This document shows, in pieces, positions 1 to 5,635 of a DNA stretch of 5,635 bases. The stretch spans positions 1-5,635 of the forward strand of contig JANWHO010000222.1 in NCBI GenBank assembly GCA_025450375.1. Reading direction: 5' to 3'. Position numbers and translations under genes: made by a program. The stretch comes from Chloroflexota bacterium (GTDB lineage: Bacteria; Chloroflexota; UBA5177; JANWHV01). The notes beneath the pieces are model-generated. The model was not told the DNA's origin. It saw only the letters and a program-made list of their open reading frames with translations, and ran no database searches. Position 1 is the stretch's first letter. Each line of letters starts with the position of its first letter.

Positions 1-1073
1 AGTGTGTCGGGATCCTGCTGGTCCAGACCATGGATGGGTAGTCCGGTGATCGGCTCGGAGGGGTAGCCGGCCGAGGCGAGTACCACCCCGCAGGTGTGGG
101 CATCGTCCCAGCGGAAGGGCGGCAGTTCGGCCAGCGTTCCCTCGGTCGCCGCGACCAGTACCCGGTACAGATCATCCTCCCAGCGGGGGAGGATCACCTG
201 CGTTTCCGGGTCGCCGAAGCGGGCGTTGAACTCCAGCACCCGCGGCCCCTCGGCAGTCAGGATCAAGCCGGCGTAGAGGATTCCTTCATACGGGTTTCCC
301 TCGGCGGCCATCCCTCGGATGGCCGGCTCGATCACCGTGGCCATCACCTGCTCGGTCAGGCGGTCTTCAATCCCGAGCGGGGAGTAGGCGCCCATCCCTC
401 CAGTCATCGGCCCTTGGTCTCCCTCCTCGGCCCGCTTATAGTCGTGCGCGCGGGCCAGGGGCCGCGCCGTCTGGCCATCACTGATCGCCAGGAAGGAGAC
501 CTCGAAGCCGCGGAGGAACTGTTCGATTACGATCCGAGCCGGCCCCGGATCGCCCAGGGCAGTCCGTACCGCGTCGAGCGCAGACCGCTCGTCCTCGGCG
601 ATCGTCACCCCCTTGCCGGAGGCCAGACCATCGATCTTGATCACCACGGGGTATTCTTCGCGGCGCAGTGAACGGACATAGGCGCTTGCCTCTTCCGCCT
701 GAGCGAATGCTTGATGCGCGGCGGTGGAGATGTGGTGCCGCACCATGAAGTCCTTGGCCCAGACCTTGCTGGTTTCCAGGCGGGCCGCCGCGCGGGTGGG
801 ACCGAAGATCCGCAATCCTCGGGCGCGAAAGGCATCGACCACTCCGGCCGCCAACGCCGCTTCCGGTCCCACCACCGTCAGATCGATCGCCGCCTCGCTC
901 GCCCAGGCCGCCAATTCGGCGGCCGCGGTGACCGGCAGATCGATGTTCGTCCCCATCTCGGCGGTCCCCGCGTTACCGGGCGCGGTGAAGATTTCCTGTA
1001 CAGCGGGACTCTGGGCCAGCTTCCAGGCCAGGGCGTGCTCGCGTCCTCCCTGGCCGATGATCAGCACCTTCAT
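1..1073 (-). CDS. purD: Phosphoribosylamine--glycine ligase (GAR synthetase), 3' end missing
   Basis: PurD makes glycinamide ribonucleotide from phosphoribosylamine, glycine and ATP, the second step of purine synthesis, in the cytoplasm. Reading leftward from ATG at 1073 gives 357 open codons that run off the left edge; full-length PurD is about 420-430 residues, so some 65-70 C-terminal residues are missing. Visible are the N-terminal GQGGREHAL loop (residues 7-15), APGNAG (31-36), VVGPE (67-71), GPTRAAARLETSK (91-103), the ATP-grasp lysine segment IKIDGLASGKGV (145-156), GPMTGGMGAYSP (221-232), and EFNARFGDPETQ (281-292), whose Glu and Asn are expected to bind Mg. The C-terminal domain begins around CGVVLASAGYP (328-338). 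The ATG overlaps the purM stop as ATGA, with a modest GGTGGGG about 6 nt upstream, so translation is probably coupled. Odd points: family-typical DHKR is DYKR (211-214), GPNTGG is GPMTGG, and IKADGLAAGKG is IKIDGLASGKG. Identity is not in doubt. Confidence 0.97.
   Translation of the reverse strand, partial: MKVLIIGQGGREHALAWKLAQSPAVQEIFTAPGNAGTAEMGTNIDLPVTAAAELAAWASEAAIDLTVVGPEAALAAGVVDAFRARGLRIFGPTRAAARLETSKVWAKDFMVRHHISTAAHQAFAQAEEASAYVRSLRREEYPVVIKIDGLASGKGVTIAEDERSALDAVRTALGDPGPARIVIEQFLRGFEVSFLAISDGQTARPLARAHDYKRAEEGDQGPMTGGMGAYSPLGIEDRLTEQVMATVIEPAIRGMAAEGNPYEGILYAGLILTAEGPRVLEFNARFGDPETQVILPRWEDDLYRVLVAATEGTLAELPPFRWDDAHTCGVVLASAGYPSEPITGLPIHGLDQQDPDT
1070..1073 (-). other. ATGA stop/start overlap, purM-purD
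   Basis: The purD ATG (1073-1071) overlaps the purM stop TGA (1072-1070). The purD start is fixed by the family-typical N-terminus MKVLIIG directly after this ATG, so the overlap is well supported and implies coupled translation of PurM and PurD. Confidence 0.9.
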
Positions 1074-2110
1074 GCCAGCCCCACCACGCGCTTCCCGTCC
1101 CTCTGCTCGATCACCTGCCCCATGCGATAGGCCGCCGGAAGCTCGGCCAGGATCGCCGCCGCGTCGGCTGGGCCGCAGGCCAGCACCATCCCAATCCCCA
1201 TATTGAAGGTCCGGTACAGTTCATCCCTGGCCAGGCCGTAGGTACCCAGTAAGGCGAAAATGGGCGGCAGTGGCCACTGCTCCGGATCAATCTGGGCCGC
1301 CAGACCGTCGGGAAGCATCCGGGGCAGGTTCCCCGGCAACCCACCGCCGGTAATATGGGCCAGTCCACGCACAATACCCCGATCCAGCAGAGGCATCAGG
1401 TCCGAGAGGTAACAGCGGTGCTCGGCCAGGAGGGCCATGCGGACGGTCATGCCGCCGAATGGTTCGTCCAGCCGCGCGCCAAGGAGCCGGCGGGCCAGGC
1501 TAAAGCCATTGGTGTGGAGGCCGGCCGAGAGGAGGCCGATCAGGACATCGCCGGCCCGCACTCGGCTCCCATCCAGGAATCGGTCGGCCCGAACGGTACC
1601 AACCATGAAGCCGGCCACGTCGAAGGCGCCTTCCCGGTACACATCGGGCATCTCCGCCGTCTCCCCACCCACCAGGGCGCAGCCGGTGGCCGCGCAGGCG
1701 GCGCTCATCCCGGCCACCAGCGAGGCGGCCCGGTTGGGTTCCAGCCTGGCGAAGGCCAGGTAGTCGAGGAAGAAAAGCGGTCGGGCCCCACAGGTGAGAA
1801 TATCGTTGACGCAGTGATGTACCAGATCGCGGCCCACCCCTGCCGCCTCCTCGTCGGTCCGTACCAGGCATACCTTGGTTCCCACCCCATCGGCGCTGCT
1901 AACCAATAGCTCCTGGCTTCCCGGTGACTGGACGGCAGCCCCAAAAGCGCCCAGCCGCGAGACCACCCCCGCCTGCTTGGTCGCCGCGATCGCGGGGCGC
2001 ATCAGGGCCACCGCGCGCTCTCCGGCCTCGATATCCACGCCTGCCTCGGCATAGGTGCGGGGCACGCCGGCGCCCCGCTCGGCTGGCCGCTCTGTATCGA
2101 GATCGCTCAC
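1070..2110 (-). CDS. purM: Phosphoribosylformylglycinamidine cyclo-ligase (AIR synthetase)
   Basis: PurM closes the imidazole ring: FGAM + ATP gives AIR, step 5 of the pathway, normally as a cytoplasmic homodimer. Numbered from the chosen GTG at 2110 (346 residues, matching the usual 340-350), the motifs are AGVDIEAG (23-30), DGVGTK (74-79), HHCVND (98-103), GARPLFFLDY (108-117), ALVGGETAEMP (145-155), GLHTNGFSLAR (197-207), HITGGGLPGNLPR (252-264) and FNMGIGMV (322-329). Start choice is uncertain. The frame is open up to a GTG at 2134 inside purF. GTG at 2110 forms a GTGA overlap with the purF stop, mirroring the ATGA at purM/purD, but lacks a clear Shine-Dalgarno. GTG at 2065 has a GCGGGG stretch upstream and would give an N-terminus close to compact homologues, starting just before TYAEAGVD. 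HHCVND replaces the MCVND of Bacillus and E. coli. The gene ends in the 4-nt overlap with purD. Confidence 0.97.
   Translation of the reverse strand: MSDLDTERPAERGAGVPRTYAEAGVDIEAGERAVALMRPAIAATKQAGVVSRLGAFGAAVQSPGSQELLVSSADGVGTKVCLVRTDEEAAGVGRDLVHHCVNDILTCGARPLFFLDYLAFARLEPNRAASLVAGMSAACAATGCALVGGETAEMPDVYREGAFDVAGFMVGTVRADRFLDGSRVRAGDVLIGLLSAGLHTNGFSLARRLLGARLDEPFGGMTVRMALLAEHRCYLSDLMPLLDRGIVRGLAHITGGGLPGNLPRMLPDGLAAQIDPEQWPLPPIFALLGTYGLARDELYRTFNMGIGMVLACGPADAAAILAELPAAYRMGQVIEQRDGKRVVGLA
2107..2110 (-). other. GTGA stop/start overlap, purF-purM
   Basis: The purF stop TGA (2109-2107) shares three bases with an in-frame purM GTG (2110-2108). Such 4-nt overlaps are typical of translational re-initiation, and this one is used here to choose the purM start. 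It is not decisive, because other in-frame GTG codons lie at 2134 and 2065. Confidence 0.55.
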
Positions 2111-3570
2111 CGGAGTTGCTCGGCTGGCATGCACCCGGCGCCTACGAGAGCGGGGGCGTCCTGATAGTCGTCCATCGGCATGGGTGGACGGCCATCCAGG
2201 CAGGCCCGACAGAATAGGTGGGCTGGGCGATCGATCCCCGCCTCCAGGCCGTCCAGACTCAGGTAGCCCAGGGAATCGGCGCCAATATATTGGCGGATCT
2301 CCTCCATGCTATGATGGGCGGCCAGCAGTTCCTCTGTCCTTCCGGTATCCATCCCCAAATGGCAGGGATGGCGGTAGGGCGGCGAGCCGATCCGCAGGTG
2401 GACCTCGGTTGCGCCCGCCCGCCGGAGCATCGCTACCAGCGGCTTACTGGTGGTGCCCCGCACGATGGAGTCCTCGATCACCACCAGCCGCCGGCCGGCA
2501 ATCTCGTCGGTCAGCGGATTGTATTTGATCTGGCAGCCCCGATCGCGTTGGTTCTGGGTGGGGGAGATAAAGGTCCGCCCGATGTAGCGGTTCTTGACCA
2601 GCCCCTCGCAATAGGGGATGCCGGATTGCTGAGCGTAGCCCACCGCCATCGCCACCGCTGAATCGGGGACCGGAATCACCAGATCGGCATTGGCCGGCTG
2701 CTCGATCGCCAGTTGCCGGCCCAGCGCCACGCGGGCGCTGTAGACGCGGCGTCCGTCAATAATGCTGTCCGGGCGCGCGAAGTAGATAAACTCGAAGGAG
2801 CAGAGGCGGCGGGTCGGCTCGGCGAAGCGCATACTGGTCAGGCCATCCTGATCGATACGGATCATCTCGCCCGGCTCGACATCGCGCACCAGGGTAGCGC
2901 CAACCGTGTCCAGGGCGCAGGACTCCGAGGCCACCACCCAATCCTGGCCCAAACGGCCCAGGCAGAGCGGACGAACTCCCCAGGGGTCACGCGCGGCATA
3001 GAGCGCGGTGGGCGAGGCCATGACCAGGCTGAAGGCGCCGCTTAGCCGCGGCAACGCCTGAGCCAGTCTCTCATACCATGAGGCTCCCTCGCTGTGCGCG
3101 ATCAGGTGGAGAATGACCTCGCTGTCGCTGCTTGCGGTCAACTCCACCCCGTCCGCCGTCAGTTCCGCCGCCAGGGCCCTGGCGTTGACCAGGTTGCCAT
3201 TGTGAGCCAGAGCGAAGGCCGACCGCGATCCCTCCGGGCCGGCCTCGGCGGTGATCGTCATCGGTTGCGCGTTGCGGACGCTGCTTTCGCCCGTGGTCGC
3301 GTAACGGCAATGCCCCACCGCCAAAACGCCCTGCAGTTGCCGCATGGCCGCCTCGTCGAACACCTGCGAGACCAGCCCCATCCCACGCTGCACCCGGAGG
3401 ATCTGTCCATCGCCCACCACGATCCCGGCGCTTTCCTGCCCCCGATGTTGCAAGGCGTAGAGGCCGAAATAGGTGGCGCGGGCGACATCCTCGCTCGGCG
3501 CGTAGATCCCGAAGACCCCGCATGCCTCGCGCGGGCGGTCTTCCTCGTCGTATCGCGGCAGGTATTTCAT
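2107..3570 (-). CDS. purF: Amidophosphoribosyltransferase, propeptide and 4Fe-4S type
   Basis: PurF catalyses the committed step of purine synthesis: PRPP plus glutamine gives 5-phosphoribosylamine, glutamate and pyrophosphate. The 487-residue protein starts at an ATG preceded by a purine-rich ribosome binding site. Residues 1-16 form a propeptide ending just before the nucleophile Cys17 (in ACGVFG), so self-cleavage is expected to free the catalytic cysteine. The class II glutaminase domain follows, with QHRGQESAGI (41-50), GHCRYATTGES (86-96), HNGNLVNA (123-130) and DPWGVRPL (195-202). The phosphoribosyltransferase domain carries FARPDS (264-269), VIPVPDS (298-304) and the PRPP loop VVIEDSIVRGTTS (363-375). 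Cys257, Cys403, Cys454 and Cys457 match the positions of the B. subtilis 4Fe-4S ligands, implying oxygen sensitivity and probably feedback inhibition by purine nucleotides. Unusual: the PRPP loop reads EDS where DDS is standard, and GCQIKYNP (345-352) replaces a more usual VRxKLNP-like stretch. The stop overlaps the likely purM start. Confidence 0.98.
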   Translation of the reverse strand: MKYLPRYDEEDRPREACGVFGIYAPSEDVARATYFGLYALQHRGQESAGIVVGDGQILRVQRGMGLVSQVFDEAAMRQLQGVLAVGHCRYATTGESSVRNAQPMTITAEAGPEGSRSAFALAHNGNLVNARALAAELTADGVELTASSDSEVILHLIAHSEGASWYERLAQALPRLSGAFSLVMASPTALYAARDPWGVRPLCLGRLGQDWVVASESCALDTVGATLVRDVEPGEMIRIDQDGLTSMRFAEPTRRLCSFEFIYFARPDSIIDGRRVYSARVALGRQLAIEQPANADLVIPVPDSAVAMAVGYAQQSGIPYCEGLVKNRYIGRTFISPTQNQRDRGCQIKYNPLTDEIAGRRLVVIEDSIVRGTTSKPLVAMLRRAGATEVHLRIGSPPYRHPCHLGMDTGRTEELLAAHHSMEEIRQYIGADSLGYLSLDGLEAGIDRPAHLFCRACLDGRPPMPMDDYQDAPALVGAGCMPAEQLR

Positions 3571-3630
3571 CTCGGGCTTCCCTTCCTCCGCGCCTGCCGG
3601 ATCGGAAACGCGACCATGTTTAGCGAGCTT
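3571..3630 (-). other. purL-purF intergenic spacer
   Basis: This 60-nt spacer is the only gap between genes in the window. It carries the purF ribosome binding site at its downstream end. I see no strong hairpin with a U-tract and no convincing -35/-10 pair, so purF is most simply read as part of the purL transcript. Confidence 0.7.
3580..3589 (-). promoter_or_regulatory. Ribosome binding site of purF
   Basis: On the minus strand the sequence GGAGGAAGGG ends 9 nt before the purF ATG. The GGAGG core itself lies about 14 nt upstream, while AAGGG is at a more usual distance. This strong purine-rich site supports the ATG at 3570 as the start, which places exactly 16 residues before the catalytic Cys17. 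It is the clearest ribosome binding site in the window; purM and purD instead rely on overlap with the gene before them. Confidence 0.8.
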
Positions 3631-5635
3631 CTACGAGTGCGTGAGGCCGACGAGCGCCCCATCCCAGGCCGCGCGCACCGCGGTGAGGCTGAGCGCGAAG
3701 AGGTTTCCCCATGCCAGTTCTTCGCCTCCCACCACCCCCAGGCGACGCAGGGGCACGTCATGGTCCCGCGCCAGGGCTTCGAGGCCGGCCAGATCATTGG
3801 GCGCCAGGCTTACCACCACGCGCGCCGGCCCCTCGCCAAACAGCGTCTCGGCGGGATTCGGGTTCCCTGAATCTGGCGTCTCGATCACGGCGCCGATATC
3901 CTCGGCCAGGGCGCATTCGCTCACCGCTACCGCCAGCCCGCCATCGCTGCAATCGTGCGCGGACCGGAGCAGCCCGCCGGCGATCGCCGCGCGGAGGCAC
4001 TCTTGCATCCGCCGCTCCATCTCCAGATCCAGAAGGGCTGGAGTGCCGCTGAGGAGTCCGGTCCGAATCCAGGCATGAACACTGCCGCCAAGCGACACCT
4101 CGTCGCCGCCGAGCAGGTAGATCAGGTCGCCGCCAGCCACGAAGCCGGGAGTGAGGTGGTGGGCGACCTCGTCAATCCGGCCCGCCATCCCCACGATCGG
4201 AGTGGGATAAATCGCGGTCCCCAGGTTCTCGTTATACAGGCTTACGTTGCCGCTGACGATCGGCACCCCAAGGGCCTCGCAAGCGGCGGCCATCCCCGCC
4301 ACTACCCGCCGCAGTTGGTAGGCCACGCCCGGCTTCTCGGGGTTGCCGAAATTCAGGCAATCGGTGGCGCACAGGGGCCGGGCCCCCACGCAACTCAGGT
4401 TGCGGGCGCTCTCGGCCACCGCCAGGGCCCCGCCCAGATACGGATCGAGGTAGCAGAGGCGGCTATTCCCATCCACGCTGATCGCCACCCCATCGCGCCG
4501 CCCCTTCAGGCGCAGTACCGCCGCGTCGGCGCCGGGACCGATCATCGTGTTGGTCCCCACCATGGAGTCGTATCGCTGCCAGATCGCTCCCTTATTGCCG
4601 ATGTTCGGGTGGGCCAGCACCTCAAGCAGGGCCGCGCCCCAATCGGCCTCTGCCGGCAAGTCCGGAGTGGTCGCGCGGGCCCGCTGGACCTCCTCGTCCT
4701 CCTCCCCCACCAGTTCATAGGCGGGGCAGGCATCGGTGAACAGCCGCACCGGCACCTCGACCACGGCTCGCCCCTCCGCCAGCATGCGGACTACTCCATC
4801 GCCGGTGATCCGCCCGATCACCGCGTGCGGCAGTTCCCAGCGATCCAGCACCGCTTCGACCTCGGCCAAGCGGCCCGGCTCGACCGCCGCCAGCATCCGC
4901 TCCTGACTCTCGCTGAGCAGCAACTCGTAGGGGGTCATCGCGGGCGCGCGCCGGGGTACTCGATCCAGGTCAATGAAGATCCCCGAACCCGTTTTATCGG
5001 CCATCTCCACCGTGGAGCTGGTCAGCCCGGCCGCCCCCAGATCCTGCAAGCCCGCCAGCAGCCCGCGATCGCGCAACGCCAGACATGCCTCCATCAGCAG
5101 CTTCTCGGTCAACGGGTCGCCCACCTGCACGGCGGGGCGCCGCTCCTCGGAGCGTTCATCCAACTCTACCGAGGCGAAGCTCGCCCCATGGATGCCGTCG
5201 CGGCCCGTGGCGGCGCCAAAAAGCACCACCAGGTTACCGGGGGCGCCTCCATGGGCGCGCAGGAGCTTTCCTTCCTCGGCCAGACCCAGGCAGAGCACGT
5301 TGACCAGCGGATTGCCGCTGTAGCAGGGCTCGAAGACCGTCTCGCCGCCGACCGTGGGGACGCCCATGCAGTTGCCGTAGCCACCAACCCCGGCCACCAC
5401 TCCGTGGAACAGGAAGCGGGTGCGCGCGTCAAAGGACACTCCTGGGCCTCCGACTGTGGCCGGATGGAAGGACCGAGTTGGCTGAGGGCGGGTGTGGTCA
5501 AGTTCATCGGCACGGGTCGCGCCCAGGTGCGGCATGGGAGATGGGGAGTGCGGGTCGGGAACCGGTAGACCGAAGCGGAGCGAATCCATCAGGGCGATTG
5601 GGCGAGCGCCCATGGCGAAGATGTCGCGGAGGATG
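3631..5635 (-). CDS. purL: Phosphoribosylformylglycinamidine synthase subunit PurL, 5' end missing
   Basis: PurL is the ATP-dependent synthetase subunit that converts FGAR to FGAM (step 4), using ammonia delivered by the glutaminase PurQ with PurS as partner. The frame is open to the right edge, where it reads ILRDIFA immediately before MGARP, so the ATG at 5613 is internal. About 120 N-terminal residues are missing judging from B. subtilis PurL, including the HNHPS region. Numbered from that internal Met, motifs are MGARPIALMDSLRFG (1-15), GNCMGVPTVGGE (80-91), GRDGIHGASFAS (137-148), QVGDP (163-167), GLQDLGAAGLTSS (188-200), LSESQERML (233-241), NFGNPEKP (421-428), VSGNVSLYNEN (453-463), AIYPTPIVGM (467-476) and SAHDCSDGGLAVAVSE (551-566). 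It ends at TAG in positions 3633-3631. The size and lack of a glutaminase domain mark the small PurL type. Odd: about 42 extra residues lie between residues 16 and 62, breaking the usual SLRFGxLxDPRTR continuity without disrupting the frame. Confidence 0.97.
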   Translation of the reverse strand, partial: ILRDIFAMGARPIALMDSLRFGLPVPDPHSPSPMPHLGATRADELDHTRPQPTRSFHPATVGGPGVSFDARTRFLFHGVVAGVGGYGNCMGVPTVGGETVFEPCYSGNPLVNVLCLGLAEEGKLLRAHGGAPGNLVVLFGAATGRDGIHGASFASVELDERSEERRPAVQVGDPLTEKLLMEACLALRDRGLLAGLQDLGAAGLTSSTVEMADKTGSGIFIDLDRVPRRAPAMTPYELLLSESQERMLAAVEPGRLAEVEAVLDRWELPHAVIGRITGDGVVRMLAEGRAVVEVPVRLFTDACPAYELVGEEDEEVQRARATTPDLPAEADWGAALLEVLAHPNIGNKGAIWQRYDSMVGTNTMIGPGADAAVLRLKGRRDGVAISVDGNSRLCYLDPYLGGALAVAESARNLSCVGARPLCATDCLNFGNPEKPGVAYQLRRVVAGMAAACEALGVPIVSGNVSLYNENLGTAIYPTPIVGMAGRIDEVAHHLTPGFVAGGDLIYLLGGDEVSLGGSVHAWIRTGLLSGTPALLDLEMERRMQECLRAAIAGGLLRSAHDCSDGGLAVAVSECALAEDIGAVIETPDSGNPNPAETLFGEGPARVVVSLAPNDLAGLEALARDHDVPLRRLGVVGGEELAWGNLFALSLTAVRAAWDGALVGLTHS
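5428..5568 (-). other. Pro/His-rich in-frame insertion within purL
   Basis: These 47 codons sit between SLRFG and the conserved RTRFLF...GYGNC helix region of PurL, where homologues usually have about five residues. That leaves roughly 42 extra residues. The encoded stretch begins LPVPDPHSPSPMPHLG and ends GGPGVSFD; it is rich in Pro, His, Ser and Thr and looks like a flexible surface loop. A hand count gives G or C at the third position in 30 of 47 codons, against about 80% in the roughly 88 codons that follow, so its base use differs somewhat from the rest of the gene. It has no stop and no frameshift. It is far too short for an intein and lacks intein motifs. Origin and role are unknown. 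Confidence 0.75.

Noticed and set aside
96..671. Plus-strand open frame of 191 codons opposite purD
   Set aside because: It is antisense to the conserved ATP-grasp portion of purD and has no independent evidence of coding.
3571..3630. Terminator, riboswitch or internal promoter between purL and purF
   Set aside because: Sixty bases with no clear stem plus U-tract, no purine-riboswitch-like fold and no good promoter boxes. Only the ribosome binding site is supported.
3094..3870. Plus-strand open frame of 258 codons opposite purF and the end of purL
   Set aside because: It crosses two real genes and their spacer on the other strand, with no family motif. It is best explained as a shadow of high GC content.
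3955..5568. Long plus-strand open frame (537 codons) opposite purL
   Set aside because: It lies entirely antisense to a well-supported purL, has a composition typical of the reverse complement of GC-rich codons (rich in Gly, His, Gln, Arg, Pro), and shows no recognisable motif.
5428..5568. Intein or mobile element in purL
   Set aside because: The extra segment is only about 42 residues, without intein splice motifs, inverted repeats or a clear target duplication that I could see.
5611..5613. ATG at 5613 as the true start of purL
   Set aside because: The frame continues upstream to the window edge as ILRDIFA, the conserved lead-in to MGARP, so this Met is internal and the gene is truncated by the window.

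Overview
The window is one tightly packed run of de novo purine biosynthesis genes. All of them are read from the minus strand, in the transcription order purL (5' end cut off by the right edge) – purF – purM – purD (3' end cut off by the left edge). Nearly every base is coding. The only gap is a 60-nt spacer between purL and purF, while purF/purM and purM/purD appear joined by 4-nt GTGA and ATGA stop/start overlaps. The layout fits a polycistronic, translationally coupled operon.

The pathway logic is clear. PurF makes 5-phosphoribosylamine (step 1), PurD adds glycine (step 2), PurL is the FGAM synthetase catalytic subunit (step 4) and PurM closes the imidazole ring to AIR (step 5). The step 3 enzyme (PurN or PurT) and purH, which lie between purM and purD in the well-known Bacillus pur operon, are absent. 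PurL is the small, multi-subunit type that normally needs PurS and PurQ; these would have to lie to the right of the window or elsewhere.

The DNA is GC-rich (roughly two thirds by eye), with strong G/C bias at third codon positions. PurF is the B. subtilis-like kind, with a cleavable propeptide and four cysteines placed to hold a 4Fe-4S cluster. PurM carries an HHCVND variant that I associate with Chloroflexota and Thermus/Deinococcus-like proteins. I lean towards a GC-rich bacterium of the Chloroflexota or a nearby lineage, with low confidence because this rests on remembered family features.

I see no mobile element, RNA gene, CRISPR array, promoter, terminator or novel multi-gene system. 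The most unusual point is an extra Pro/His-rich segment of about 42 residues inside PurL, between its conserved SLRFG motif and the following helix. Smaller points are the start of purM, the gene order without purN/purH, and several substitutions in otherwise very conserved motifs of PurF and PurD.
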